Shown: positions 25,801 to 40,800 of the stretch, in pieces
How positions within the stretch are numbered: position 1 is the stretch's first letter
How the letters are laid out: the number at the start of each line of letters is the position of its first letter
NCBI RefSeq assembly: GCF_021134715.1
Contig: NC_060021.1
Coordinates: 11,316,501-11,380,500, forward strand
Origin: Daphnia pulex
Taxonomy: Eukaryota > Arthropoda > Branchiopoda > Diplostraca > Daphniidae
Length of the DNA stretch: 64,000 nucleotides
Direction of reading: 5' to 3'
Translations under genes and position numbers: made by a program
The notes under the pieces: model-generated
Told to the model about the DNA's origin: nothing
Seen by the model: the letters and a program-made list of their open reading frames with translations, nothing else
Database searches by the model: none

Positions 25801-28800
25801 TAGGGCAGCCAAAAATTAGAGATCGTGCTTCCCAATACGAAACCAGAATTTACACAATAAAACATAAGAGAATAAATAAATAGAAAAAGAAGAAAATAAA
25901 ATTTCTGTCCCAAAATGAAAACGAGGAAAAAGAAAAATAATTTTTAAAAAGAAGAAAAAGAAGTCGACGATGTAAACAGTTTGGGTCGGGAGTCGGGGCG
26001 AGTACCTGAGAAGAATAACAAATATATTCCATCAGTCAGTCGAGTTCCTCTCTCTCTCAGAGTTGCCCCTTTTTCTTCTTCTTCTTGTGATACTCAAAGG
26101 AAGAAGAAGAAGAAGAAGAGTCCCGTCTTCTTTGCCCTCCTCCATCACCCCAAACTCTGTCGGGATTAGACGTTATGTTGCGTACGTGTGTGTCTGCAGG
26201 AGACGCAACCCGAAAAAGAAGAAGAACACACAAAAGAAGAAGAGTTGAGACTTCTTTTTCTTTCTTTTTTACGGTCGCCCAAGTATTCTTCCCTCCTTTG
26301 AATGGCACTAGTCCGCCGGCATTCGGATAGGGCCCCATCGTAGCCAACAACCTTCCATCTACTCTCAAGGTGCCACCGAGGACGATATGAAAAAAGGTCA
26401 AACTGCAGTTGTAACTACATTGTAGTAGGTTGACTATTATATGGACTCTGTGTCGACCAGACGCTGAGATGTGGGAAGCATGTTGGGCTTCTATAAAAAT
26501 AGCATCTCTCGTATTGTTGTTGTTTGGTGGGCAACGGAAATGCCAGACGGAGAAAATCGGCTTAAGTCTAAAAAAAAACAAAAATCGACGACGACGGAGA
26601 ACGAGAGAGTCACGGGGCTGCGCGACTACGGGGTCCAGTCATTAATCAAAGCCATCATTCCCCCCCTCCAACTGCCTTCTTCTTCTTCTTCTTTCTTCCA
26701 CCTTTCCTCTCTTCGGCTGGCAGAGAGAGCGGGCGAGGCAAATCAGACGCCAAGCTTTTTATTTTTATTCTTTTTTTCTTTCTTGACCGTCATCATCATC
26801 GCCACCAAACTTCTCTGCTATTCCTATTCATTCGTCTCTCTCTTTGCCTCTTTGCCTCTTATCAACGGCCTCGTTTGATTCATTGATGGAAACCTCCCAT
26901 CGTTAGTCATCCGCTGGATGAAAAGAAACGAACGTTCTGGCTGGCCCCTTTGTAGGTAGGCGCGGTGTGTGCAAGTTCGTTTTTCCGGTCCGACGCCCCT
27001 CATGTTACTTACACGTTACGTCATGTGTGGGCGTGTGTTGTGTGTGTGTGTGTGTGAATTACTCGAGTCAGCGTTTTGAAAGGACATGAGAAAGATTGAA
27101 GAGTTTTGGCTATTACCTGACTGCTCGTGTTGTTGTCGTTCATGTAGGCGATCAAGGCCACCCGATCCTGATCCGACGCCTGGCCAAGATCCAGCAATTG
27201 GCGGTCGTAAGCCGGCAGGGAATCATCGTCGTCCATGTCCAGCTGCTGATGGACGTGATGGCCGTCACGGTCGTTTTGGTTGGGGCTGATCCAAGTCCAA
27301 AGTGATTGGTGCCGATGTCTACGGCCGCCGCCGACGCCACCGTCAGAAGAAGAAGCCGAGGCGGCCGACGGCGCCATTGGCGGACAAACGGGACCAGAAA
27401 ATGAGAGGGTCTCTTCTTCTTGACGGCCGTGATGGCCGGCCGATGATCGGAGACAGGTGATTTTCCAGCGGGACGCCATCCAAATGAGGCAGAGGACAAA
27501 AGTGACGCCACATGCCGTTGTGAACGAGACGAGTAGCGGTCTAGGGGCTTGTTCTTCTCCGTCCACCTTGTCGTCGCCTTCTCCTCCATCGGCATCTCCT
27601 CCGCGGCCGGCCTTAGTCATCTCCAATCCGCCGCCGCCGCCACCTATAATACAACCGCCACCCCCCAAAAAAAAGTCACCCACCCACGAGAGAGAAAGAG
27701 AGAGAGAGGTGAAAAAGACGGATCGAATTCATTAATTCACAACGGCAGCCAAAAGTAGCGACCGTTACAACAAACGGAATAAAATAACCAAAAGAATAAG
27801 AAGAAGAAGAAGAAAGAAAGAAAACAAGCTGGCCGGTGATGACCGGGCTCCGTAATAGTGTAACATTATACAACGCATTTGATGTATACAACACATCAAA
27901 ATGGTCAAGAAGGAGAAAGAAAGTATGGAATCAAATAAACAAAACACAAAAGAAAGAAAAGAAGAAAGAAAAGGGAAGCAGCAGCGAAATAATGCAACCG
28001 GGAGGACGAGGACGTTTCGCTGATGGCGCCACACTGTCGCAAAGCAGTCACGCACACGTTGTTGGCTCGGCTGGCGCCGCCCTTTTCTTTTCTTTCTTTC
28101 AACAACAGCGCCCCATCGAACACACAGAGTCACGGCCGCAAAAAATATATTTGAAAATAACAAAAAAAAAATAAATAAATCGACGAGAATCGTCAATTCA
28201 TTTTCGAATTTGGCGCTTTCTATTTGGGAGAGGAGAAAACGAGCGATGATGGTGCGGTACCTGCAGCTGGACTAGATATTTATTGATTCTTTTTTTTTTT
28301 CGGGGTTTTTATTTTGTGTATACAAAAGAGGGGAGGAATGAAAATTGTCTCCGACTGGAGGCCCCCCAAGCCAGAAAATTGGCCATCGTTTCTCTTTTGT
28401 TTTTCTAAATTGTGGTCTTGGCTAACCTACTAACTCATCAAGAGCAATTAAAATACAAATAGGGACTCCACCCGTTTAAGCGGCCGTCAAATTCTTAGCA
28501 ACACAATAATAACCCACCCATTCAAATAATAAAACATCGGGAAAAAATAGAAAACAACTTTGAAAAAAGAAAAAGGGCGGAGACTTGGGCCGATGAATTA
28601 GCGCGACGTCACTTGACCTCCGTACCCAAAAGCCCGCATCGATTCGAAACTCATTCCCGCAATGTCCATTGTTATGCGGCCCGTTCTCCGCCAGACGAGA
28701 GAAAGAAAAAAATCGGAAGAAGAAGAAGAAGAAGGTGCGGCGGCGGTGGGGGTACGTACCGTGGCTGTGATGGATTCCGCCGGATGAAGCGGAGGAAGAA

Positions 28801-31800
28801 GATCCAAAGGGAAGGCAACGAGGGGCATTGTGAGTCGGTTGCCACCAGCCCCCAGGCGAACAAGAAATGAGTGAAGAGCCGCCACTCAGAAAGCCACGGT
28901 AGCAGGAATATAACGCGCTACTGTAGACTGGAACCACCACCATCGGTGACGTGGTGGGAGTCGACGATCCGTTATTGCTCATCTGCAGGTTGTTCCAGTG
29001 CTGGATTCGCGACGACAGCGGCGAGAACGAAGACGACGAGAAACTCCTCCGCATCGGCAGGATCTGGTAACGGCCGTTGGCGATCTCCGGCGGTAAGGAG
29101 CAACCGCGCACCTCCAACTTGGACGACGATGCAGCTGGAACCAAACAAACAAACAAACAACAATTAGAAACATTTGGAACTGTGCCAGGTGAATATTTTT
29201 CAACGAATAAAAAATAAGACCAAAAACAAAATCAAAACGATAGACATCCAGTAAAAAGAAAAAACGAGACTGAGACGGAGGAGGCCGGAATGCGGCGGAC
29301 GGCATTCCTGAACACGTTTCCATGTTGTAATCCCCCAACGTCTAACGAGGTGTGTCAGAATGACACAAACTCGAGCCAGAGCGGCGATTCAAATAAATAA
29401 ATAAAGATGGGAATCGAAGGATAAGGAAAGTTGTTGTCTCTTTATGAAAATCACCCGAGTAGGTGGCGGAGGTGGAGGAGGAGGACCACACGCAAAGATT
29501 AACGTCAACCTGCGAAGAAGCACCGGGATTTTGTGTGTTGTAAAGGGCCCCAAAAAAAGAGAAGTGAAATCCGCTCAGTCACTTGATAAGAAGAAGAAAA
29601 CGGCGCGACAACAACAACAACAACAACAAACGACAATAAACAGAAAAAAAGGGGAAAGAAAAACCGGGCAGGGGGTGTGCAGGGGGGAATCTCCATCATC
29701 ATCATCATCGCATAGTACAGTAATAACAATAATATAATCCTGCCCGAAGAAGAATAAAAAACAAAATTCTTCTTTCAAGTTGGGAAAATATCAATAAAGA
29801 TTATCGCGCACACACACACTCCTGGCGGGGTCTGTCGCCGCAGAAGCGGGAGCGGGAGACGGAACATCGTGTGTGTTTTCTTCACAGTAAATCATAATAC
29901 ACACAAGACACACACACACACAGACGTATATAATATGAACGCGCTCAAGGCAGCCGTGTCCGGGCGCATTCCCGGCGACATTCATGTTTCTTCTTCTCGT
30001 GCCGCTGTGAGATTTTTCAAACTTCTTTTCAATTTCATCTTAAAAGTCGTCATCTTTTTTATTGGATTCTTCTTCTTCTTCTTCCAACTTTTTCCTCTTT
30101 CTGTCTTTTTTTTTTCACCTTTTACATTTTCCCTATTTTTTATTTCAACTTTTGTTATTTCCTTTTCTTTTACGACCAGGAAAAAAAAGTGGAAAACACG
30201 AAACGAAAAATATTTTTTTAAATGCTCGACAAACACCCCCGTCGTTCGTTCGGGACACAATAACAGCAGCGCCCCTGGTGGCTAACAAATGGTAATAAAC
30301 CACCGGATGGACGACACGAAAAAATCCTCGCCGAGAAAAAAAAAAAATCCTAACGAACTCGTCTCCGAAAACGATTCGCGCAATCAAGAGAACAAAACAA
30401 AACATTCCAGTCGAAAAATTTCAATTCAAGAAAATCAAATAAAAAAGAATTTAAAAAAAAAAAGAAACGATGGAAGCGCTACAAAATGAATCGTTTAATG
30501 GCTGCGCTTAATCATCGATTCAACTTGCCATATCGCACCTGAGCATCAAAAAGAAATGCGGGGGGATAGAAAGCCAAGGACCCAGCGGGAGCGGATTTTT
30601 TCTCCTTCCTTTTACTGCACGGGAAAACGACGTGACCACCCACCTACAGGCACACAAACATTCGAGAGAGAGACCGCGCGACACAATCCCCCAACAAGAA
30701 AAAAGAATTTAAAAAATAAAAAAAAAAAAGATCGAGATCCATCCCAAAGAGTCGACTGCCAAGGTGGGGCACCCCAAATGGAAATCACCGCAAGTGGTCA
30801 ACCTAAATGGTTTTATTTTGACGTGGCTCGTTTTGTTTTGTTTTCTGTTGGCCCAACCATCGATGGTCATCGCATTGATTCCCGATTTAGCACTGGGCCG
30901 CGATAGAGAGAGAGAGAGACTGGGCGAACTGGTATCAAAGACTTTCTCTGTCTGCTGTCTACTGTTTGTCCAGCCAAAAACAGACATGGGGCTGGGTCCT
31001 CTTATATATTCTTCGTTTCCTTCGCTGAGAATCAGATTCTCTCTCTCTCTCCACCACTACCACCAAAATGAGAAAAGAAAATACAGACCACTACTACTAC
31101 TACTACTTGTTACTATATTACTACGAAGCTCCTCTTCCTTTTACTACGACCAAACCATATATAGAGAACAACCTTTCTCGGCCTTGAGCCCGCACCATAT
31201 ACAGATCAAACTACCGTACACATTCACGAATTTCGTCTTCATTTTTTTTCTTCTTCTTCACTTTTTTTATTTTATTTTTTCCAGGGGAACTATATGAGGG
31301 TCAGACAAAGTGGTCAATTGAGATGAAAACCGTTTGGATTTCTGGGATATTCCTTCATCTGGAAACGCCAACCCGTCAAAACAAGTCTGACCATCTCTCT
31401 TTAGGGTGGATTTTGTGATGGCCAATAAATCAAATGTGTAACTGACCGCATTATACTGCCTGCCAGTGCACACTCCTACTATTACACGCATTCATTCACT
31501 GTGCATAGATTGGGAAAAACCTGAACAAATGTTCTTTCGTGGCTTATGGCACCGAAAGGACCTACCACCACGCAAGTCGCCCGACCACCACCACCACCAC
31601 CCAGAGATTTTAACTTGTTGTTGGCTGGTTTGTCCTCCTATCGCATATCCAATAGGCTCACATGAAGACCTCTGCGGGTCTCAAAGGGGTTCCTGCCGGG
31701 TCGTATATCATGAAAAGGAGCCAGCAGGAAGGAAGAAGGTAACAACAACAACATCTCGACGGAAACCCGGGACGCATGTTTCATTCATTCATTCATGGTC

Positions 31801-34800
31801 ACCATGGTGGGGACCCAACTCGGCGGGCCGTCTCTGTAGGAAAGAAAAAAAAAAGGCCCAAGACGACAAAAGCGAGCGGGGAGGACGACAAATGCGGCGG
31901 CGCTCGACCCGGGCACGCGTGTTGAGGTGGCCCATTGATACGCAGATGAGCGGCGGACTCGATGGCCCTTGGAGAGACTTTCGAAACGATTGGAACGTTA
32001 GAAGAAGAAGAAGAAGCAAAAAAATAAAATAAAATAACAAAGTCTGGATGCGCTTCTCAGCGGCAGCGGCGGCGACGACGCCGACTGAAGGAACAAGGAT
32101 CCCGAAATCAGCAGTTTGATCTAAAACTGTGACACGAAGCGATGGGCGACGCATTTCTGCTCATAGGTAGGACGTTAGGTTAGACACAAAAGAAAACAAA
32201 TCCTCAGACTCAAAATATCTCAAACGAGAAACGAAGAGATGCGCAACGAAAACAAGGACCAGCGGTGGGTCGTAAAATCAATCAAGAGTGATGAACTGAC
32301 TTGAGCAGGGTAATTGATGACTCTCGGCGTGTCCCGCTGCTTTGGCTCTTTTCCACACACACACACACACATACAAGCACAAGGATCTCTGCCTCTTTTT
32401 CATTATCTTTCACGGTTTTTTTTTGTTTTTGTTTTCAAAAAAATTTCGGGATTCTTTTCAACTTTGTAGATTGGACAAGATTTTCGCCTTCTACCTAACT
32501 GAAATGTTATTGTTTCGGATACAAATGGTTCACGATCAAGAGAGAGAGGGAAGAAAGAGGTTGGGCTGCTGCTATTCAATCGATCGGACAAATTGAATAG
32601 GCAAATGAGGGGCTTCAATCAAGCCCACAGCCACCCAAACGCATGAAGGGGGGAAAAGAGAAAAGAGAATTCGAAAGGAATAAAAAATGGATATAACTAA
32701 AAAAAGAGAAAATCTACACCATAATAGAAAATGTGAGAGAGAGAAACGACCCAGGTGTATGTGTGTGTTTAATCACTCTTAATGGAATCACGATCGTCCC
32801 ATTTTCATTAAGAAAACGGCCCTGATTGGATCTGGCGCCACAGCAAACAACGTTACATCACACACACACACACACACCATTCGGCTAGAGGCAACTCGCA
32901 TTCTCGAAAAACAAATGAGAGAAGCGAAAAAAAGATTTGGTCGAAGAGAATCTCCAACAACAAAAGAAAATGAAAATGAAAAAGAAGAAGAACATATTTT
33001 TATGAAGTATAACGAGATTGAGCACGCGTGGTGCTGGTGTAAGTGCTCATATCATTTTACGATCGACAGGTGAAAAAGAGAGAAAGAAACTTCGTTACAA
33101 TATCGACACGCTGCGAAGAAGAAGAGGCGGACGAGGACTATCGTTAAATTACAACGGCGCAGGTGAAAGAATCAACGTGAAAGAAAGAAAAGAGCTTTAA
33201 AAAAAGAAAAAGAAAAAAAAGAGAGAATGAATAAGTGCTGGTAAAGCCATACAATACATTCCATCGGCATCTATCCGAAATTCCAATTTGCATCGGATCG
33301 GGCAGAACAATTTTCCCTCAATGAGATTGAATAATTCATCAGCAGCAGCAGCAGCAGCAGCCACTCTGGCCAACAAACAAACAAACACGAACGAAAACAA
33401 CAACAACTTCTCCGTGTGTGAGTGTGGATTTTTTTCCCATTTCTTCCCTCATCACACAGACACAATCGAATAGTCGGTCGTTTTTTTCTTATTAAACAAC
33501 CGTCGGTTTGAATCAGCAACGTGATCGATTCGCACCGGGCGCTCTCGCTCGTGAACCGAACCAATTAACTATATCCACACAGACGGGCAAGAGAGAGAAG
33601 AGAGGAGAGAAGAGAGAGGCTGTCTGGTTTTTTCTTTAACAACCTCAACCTGCGACTATGTAAAACGGGAGGGGAGAAAAAAGGATTTTTCTATTCCTTT
33701 TTTTTCCAGGTCCGTGTGATTAGGAAAGATTACACGCTGCCATAGTTACGTTCGACGTTTGGGGATGGCCAGTCTCGAGTCGTTATAACATCATAAAAAT
33801 CCAACAAACACACACAAAAGAGTATGAATATAGAAAAACACCAGCCAGCAAAGAAAGAAGAGAACCTGCATATTGTATAATGCCAACCACCAGCAACCAC
33901 TAGCGTTCGGGTCTCTAAATTGGAACGGATAAGATCTGGATAAGATCGCCGAAGAACTTGGCGCATGGCCGCCACATTCATCGCCATTATACAAAAGGGG
34001 GGAAAGAAATAGAGAGAGAGAGAGAGATGAAAGGTGCTAGTAGACGATATATAAGTAAATTCACGTGTACACACAGTTGTTGTTGTAGAGATACACCTAG
34101 CGAGAGAGAGGGGCAGTTGATTTAGTAGCAAAGAGGCGCGTCCCTTCTTCGGTTTCCAAGAGAAAGATATGAGCGAATGATCGAGTGTGTTGTCTTTTAC
34201 ATCATATTCCATCAGATTATCCATATTTCATCGTTTCAACCCTTTTTTCTTTCTTCTCCTTCTGCTAATAATCATTTTTTTCTTCCTTCTTCTTCTTCTT
34301 TTACTCTTTGAAAATTGAAGAATGTGATAAAAAGAAAAAAGCAAAAATGAAAATAAAAAAATCCGTTCCAGGATATTCTCGGCTATGGGTTCAGTAGCTG
34401 TTCGAAAGTCCCTTTTTGACTTAAATGACGTCACAGTCAACAAGACAATGACTCGACTGCTGGGATCGCCCAGGGTTCTTTGAAAAGGAACGAGGCGCAA
34501 CACACATAGACACACAATACGACACCATTTACAATCATCATCATCATCATCATATCGAAAATTTCTATTTCAATTTTTGTGTCTGCGGCGGTCTGCGGCC
34601 GTGCCTAAGGAGAGAGGTAATGGAAAGATGAAGGGAGGTTGCCGGATTACTATACAACAATTCCGCTCTTCCATCTGCAAAAGAACACACTGCGTCTAGT
34701 GTAAATGTATATAGGGAAGGACTTTCACTCTGGCCCGCATATAAAATATGTCCCTCTTCTTCCAAGTTCTTTATGATAACACTCGTTTCGTCGAGAAGAA

Positions 34801-37800
34801 GGAGGAGGAGAAAAAGAAGAAGATGATGATGATGATGATGATGACCGGCGGGAAGAATGCAAATCGAATAAATGACGGGACAATGGTTAAGACTCTTCTC
34901 TCTCTGTACCCATTTCGACCCGCTGTATATTCATTCCTCCACCAGAGTCTCTTGTTTTCTTTTATTTTCATGTGTGGAGAGAGAAAGAAGAAGAAAAAAA
35001 AGCCAAGCGAAACAATCGAGCGAGGGAATGCGAATTTACTCTTATATCTAATAAATGTACGCAGAGTTCATTATAAAGTCAGAAAACACCGGCGGTCACA
35101 TTTGAGGAAAAATGTCTAGTTTGTTTTCTTCCTCTTTTTTTTCTTTTTTTTTGGGGGGCTGCTAACGAGCTGCTAAAGGCTGTTCAAACTATCCCGCCCC
35201 AAAATACACACACACTGCTCTTTTGGAAAAGGAAAAAAGAAAACATTAATTTTATTATTTTTCTTGGTGTGCGGAGAAGAGTTTAAAAAAGTTCTTTCTT
35301 TTTCCGCCTTCTCCTCCTACCAACTCCTCCTATTTCGGACTCTGTGTGTGTATGTGTGTCTGTTGTGAAAATTACACAAACAAAGAAGATGCAAGTTGTT
35401 GTTGTTGTTTTTTCTTTGGCTGGCGGGCCGAAATTCAGGGCGGACGGACTCTTGTCTCAAACAATTAAAAAACATCTTCCTCTCTTGTGAATCTTCTTCC
35501 AAGTCAAGCAAAACAGCAACAACAACAACAAAAAACGTTTTATTTCATTTGGTCCAGTCCGCCCACCTTTCTGACGGCAGACGCACAAACCGCAGGTAGC
35601 GCGGGCCCCGCTACATTTTTCTCTATCTCTCATCTTTTTGGGGGGTTTTTATTTTTAGTTTTTTGAGCGGGGGCGTCGATATTCTCCACCTACTCCGGTC
35701 AGAAAGATAAGGATTGCGTGAAAGGAATCCCGCCGTCTCTCATTTTCCCGATTTTATTTTCCGTCCAAGTCCCCATCTTTTTTTCCTGGCCGTCATTATG
35801 AAAATGGTTTTCCAAACTCGACTTCAAGTTGGATTATTATTCCGGAGCCATCAACATCTTCCCAGCTCTTTCCCACCGTCCGACGTGTTTGGATGCAAAC
35901 AAAAAAGAAATACACGACGACGGATGGAACAAAAAAACAAAAACAAGGGGGGGATGATCCCTGTGGCAGCGATCGGCTCCGATACGGTGCAACCAGCAAC
36001 TGCCAACGGAGGGGGGGCTCAAGCGGATAGACTCTCTCTCTCTCAACATGACTCTCTTTTTTCCCCTTTTCCTTCTTCCAGCTGATAAGTTCTACGACTT
36101 GGGCACGATTCGGCTAAGTGGGACTCGACGCCCGCGATGCCGAACATCGCCAACCAACGAACGGGACTAAACTTCTTCTTTCTTTCTTTTTAGAAACTAA
36201 AAATAAAAAATGCTGGTGGAAAATACGCTGGATAAAAAGTGGAAGGAAAAGACACAAGGCATCCATGAGATGATGGATAAAAAAAAAAATAAGAAGAGCT
36301 GCATAGGAACTTGTATATCTTTTTCTTTTCTTTTTCTCTCCACAAGACGTCGTGAATTCACGCAAAAAGATTCCACCACCTAAAGTCTCTCACGACTCTT
36401 TCGATCGTGAGTGATTGTAAGCATCTCCCAGCATTGCATGGGCCGGCCATTCTCCCCCACCACTACAGCCACCAACTGACTTGACGGACTGACTGACTGA
36501 CGGACTCGATGATCCATCAACAACGAGGTCAACAGACCGAAACATATCAACCGACAAGAGCCCGAGAAAAAGAAAAACCCAAAAGAATCTCTATGGTGGC
36601 GTGCAGATGGACATGACGTCGCAACAACAAGTCGACGCAGAGAGTCTGTGTGTCAGTTATCCCGAACGGCAAGCATGACCATGGGGTCTGCAATTAAAGG
36701 CGGACAAGAAAGAGCACATCAATGGGGGGGCTTCCCTCCTTTTCTTCGACTTCTCGCATACCGTACGCGTAGATTATCAAGTGTGTGAGCTCCTTGTTCA
36801 GCTTCTCCGACTCCTCTCAAAAGAAGAGATACGTAGAGAGGAGAGAGCAGCAGCGTGGGAAATGAGAGAAATCGTCACTTTGGTCGTCGTCAACTTGCAC
36901 GTACCGAAAAAAAATCGCGCACACAAGACGGTCAAAACAATGGCGTGTAAAGAGAGAAAGATAGGCAACCGCTAACTCCCAAAGAGAAAATAATAATAAA
37001 AACCCAAAAAACAAGCACCACCACCACCACCGTCGACGTCGTGGTTTGGCTCTATCAGTGGAGACACGTTCGCTCTTTGCATCTCATCACCTGCGGACTC
37101 TTGCGGGAGTTGGCTGGGATGTGGTTGTTGCATTATAAAACGCGGCCCGTAACTATATAGGACTTGACCCTTGAGCTCTCTCCCCCCCACAAAAGAATTG
37201 AAACCCCGGCTCTAACAACTGTCTTCTGGCTTGATTGCGCTTGGCTCTGTCTTTTTGGTCTTGGCCAAAAAGACCAAACTTCACGCGAGATCTTTTGTTT
37301 TCTTTCATCACTTTCACGACGCGGAATCCCCCCCCCCCCCTGGTTGCGCAGTTGTTGATTGGAGTGAAGGGGGGAAAGAACAAACAGAAAATAAAGATGC
37401 CGGGCAGCATTGCGGTGTTAATTGAATCGGGACAAGACCATCTTCCTTCTAGATGGCGGGGGGAAAAGGGTCCCTCTTTCCTGCCTAATCGATTAGAATG
37501 AGCACGCGGGATTGGACCGTATCACGCGCGCATGCTCACCTGGCTCTTTTGAGTCGACGCTGAAAGGCAAAATAACGATTATTGGCTATCACGGCGAAGA
37601 TGGCGGTCGTTTGGATTCAATGACGCAAAGATCGTCAAGTCAAAAAAGCTAATGGAGCGAAATGGCTGGCCTTTTGGCTCTCTCTCACTCTCTGCCGATC
37701 GTGTTGAATCATCATCCAATGACGTCACTTTTTTTCTTTCTTATTCTTCCTTCCTTCAACAACAAACCCTCCCACCTCAGCAAAAGAAGAAGAAGAAGAA

Positions 37801-40800
37801 AAAAATGGAAACTTGATAATTCCATTCAATCAGGAGGACGAGAGTCGCACAAAGGAATGGCGATTGTTATACTCTAGTGGAGGGGCAGCTCTTTCAACAG
37901 CAGCAGCAGCAAATGAAAGAGGGAAAGAAAACATGTACAATTTTCTCAATCTCGAGCGGGAGCCGCTTTCTCTACGTCATCGTCGGCTGTGCGGCCGTGA
38001 CCAACAGTCTCAATTCAAACGACCAGCAGAGTTCTCTCTCTCTCTCTCTCTCACTCTTGAGAGGAGACTTTCGGTCGTCGTGTCCCTTTGGAAAATCTGT
38101 TTTTTTTTCTCTCGTCTTTTTTAAGTTTCGCTGGGGGTATTATACAGAAACAATGCCGCACACATTTGAATATGTTTCAGGACCGACCGAAACACAAGAA
38201 AAAAGAAAGACGATATCCCCCCTTCGTCGTCGCTACGAGAGAAATGAGGAGGAGGCGGCGGGACAGAGAGAAAGTGCCGTGAAATCATTCAAGCCGCGTC
38301 CAATTCCACCTGCCATGCCACCCCCCTGCCGCTCACGACACACACCGCGGATCAATTAGCATCCCTTTTCGATGGTTGGAGGAGAGAGAGAGAAAGAAAG
38401 AAAAAAAAGAACAGAGAAAAAAGAGAGAGACTGTCATTATGTAACGACGGCTCATTCAAAATCAGCTCGCTAGACGAATTCGCTTTGGTTCGTTGGGTGC
38501 GTACGTCCTACAAGTCTCGTAATTATAACTGAGAAAAAATGCCGTTATTCAAATAAGAAGAAGGAAGCGGCAGCCGAAATTGTCTGAAACCACAAAATGA
38601 CCAAAACGAGCTGTAATTTCGGGAGAGAGAAAAAAATCTCAATCGATCACACGCCGTTTCGTCTAACAACAACCGTGCCCTGACCCTGTTTATATGTCCA
38701 GGATAACTGTTTGTTGGTTGACTCCCTGGGTGGCTTCTACATCTTTTCATCCTCTACCAATTTTCGCTCTCTCCCTGCAAACTCCCAATCACGATCGTTT
38801 TTATTTTTTTAATAACCAACCGCAACGCCGTATCGCATTACAAGCTCAATTACTATTCCAGTTTTAACGAGAGACATCCACGTTCAACATAGTCTCATTT
38901 CGTTTGCCTTTCGTTCACGAATGTTTCCCCTGCAAATTAAACATCCTTTTTCAAACAACTTCTTTGATTTTTGCTATTGAACGTTCCCCTCCCCCCTTCA
39001 TTTCTGTTTGAGCCTTTCAGTTATTTGCCACTAGCCAAACCCACGGATGTAACCCATTAGTGGAGACGAAGGAATGCATGTTTGTTGTTCTCTACCACAA
39101 AAAACAATCAAAAGGACGGGTGGAATGGTGTGTGTTTTACCCTGTTTGTTTGAATATGAAACACAACTAGACGTCGTGTGCTTCAAGCACAAGGGAAGCG
39201 CATAAATCAACAAGATGAATTCCTATAATACACCACCACTGCTGCACCCCACCCGTGGTCGAATCCAAAATTGAATACATTCCAGCAAATGAAATATAGA
39301 TGTACACATACACAATGTAAACAAGACGAACCAAAATTGAATAAAACAGAAAGAAAATTTCGAAATTCTTGTTGTTTGTTTGGTACTTCTTCCCCCTCAA
39401 AGAAACAAAATATGTGTACATTTATATGGGTACGAAAACAAAAAAACAAAAAAAAACAAATCAGTTGCGTAATGCTATTGAAATTTTGTGCCCTCCTTTC
39501 CGTACGGGTCTTACGGTGCTCGTATAAGCAGCTATTCAGGACACGACCGAGCGATAGAGCACGTACCGAATGGACGGCGAAAGACACGGGGAGGTCGGTC
39601 AGAACCGAAACAAAATCTAAGGGAACTTTCACAACACATTGGCACGACGATGGATTTTTTTTTTTTCAAATGTATGCAGAGAGAGAGAGGAGGAGGAAAA
39701 GGGCTCTTGTTCAATCAACGGAGAGTGGTCAACTCGACACACAACGGGAGTCTGATTGCTCGAAACCAATGAAGAAGAAAAAGGCAAAAAAGGGTTGAAG
39801 CAAAAGCTTGATTACGTGAAAATGCCGGCATCACTAGTAACAACTACTACAACAACAACCAACAACTACGCTACTACTAGTACACGTTAACGATGATTCA
39901 TTGGGCATGACCGACTCTCACGGCTGCCGCTCAACAGCTTCAAATTTCTCATCGACAAATCATCACGATTTTTCTCATCACACAAACCAAAAAATAACCA
40001 CGTCGATGACACGCAAGAGTAGTAAAACCAGCTTCGCCCCTTTGCTTCACAAATCGAATACTCCCCTCGCAATGATCCCGCCTCAGTGTGTATTAAATGA
40101 TGGATCAAATTGAAAATTGATCAACCACGTCGAAACACTTCCGTCGTGCAGAGTCGAAATGGTTTCCGCATCGGCGGGAAATCGATGACGAGTTGCTGGG
40201 ATTGGGACCTTTGATTGTTAAACGATTCGCCAGGTTACACCAATGGCAAAAGGTCAAATAAAACAACCAACCAACAGAGAGCCCACCACACATGTATGTT
40301 TGTGTCGCGCGGGAGGAGGCACTTAATGACAGGGGACGGATGCGCATGGGCGGCGGCGGCGGTTGCGGCGGCAACGCACTTTGCATAATGGTCGTTAAAA
40401 AAAAGGAGGGAGAAAAAAAAAAAGAGTTTATTTTTTAAGTCGACTCTTCTTTTTCTTTCCCCTATTTTATAGCTATTAAACACCCTCAAAACATTTTCAA
40501 GTTTTTCTATTTTTTGTTTGCTTATTTTTTCTTTTCTTTTGGCTTTCGTGTTTTTGGGGGGTTTTCATATCTAACTTGAGGCCATCGGCTAGTTCTCTCT
40601 CTCTCTCTCATCCATCCGGAATTTCCCATCTCCGACCATGTCTTTTCGTGAAACACGGGATAATGCGCTTGGGTGTGTTGTGTAGTACTCTACCGACATT
40701 AGCATTATTCCCGTCCAATTAAGTGTGGAAAGATAAAGAGAGAAAACAAAAAACCAAAAGAGGAAAAAAAAAAAAAAAACTTTTGAAACTGGAAATGAAC

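Larger units (their letters stand above)
19802..27116 (-). other. intron 7 of the SUSD4-like gene (7.3 kb)
   Basis: I see no gene. It contains (CAG)6 at 21378-21395, (GA)12 at 21629-21653, AAGA repeats at about 21850-21870, facing GT and CA tracts at 24424-24475, and many TTC/GAA runs. Confidence 0.6.

Noticed and set aside
31466-32032. 188-codon plus-strand open frame inside intron 5
   Set aside because: Low-complexity His/Arg/Lys-rich translation of repeats; no conserved motif or signal peptide.
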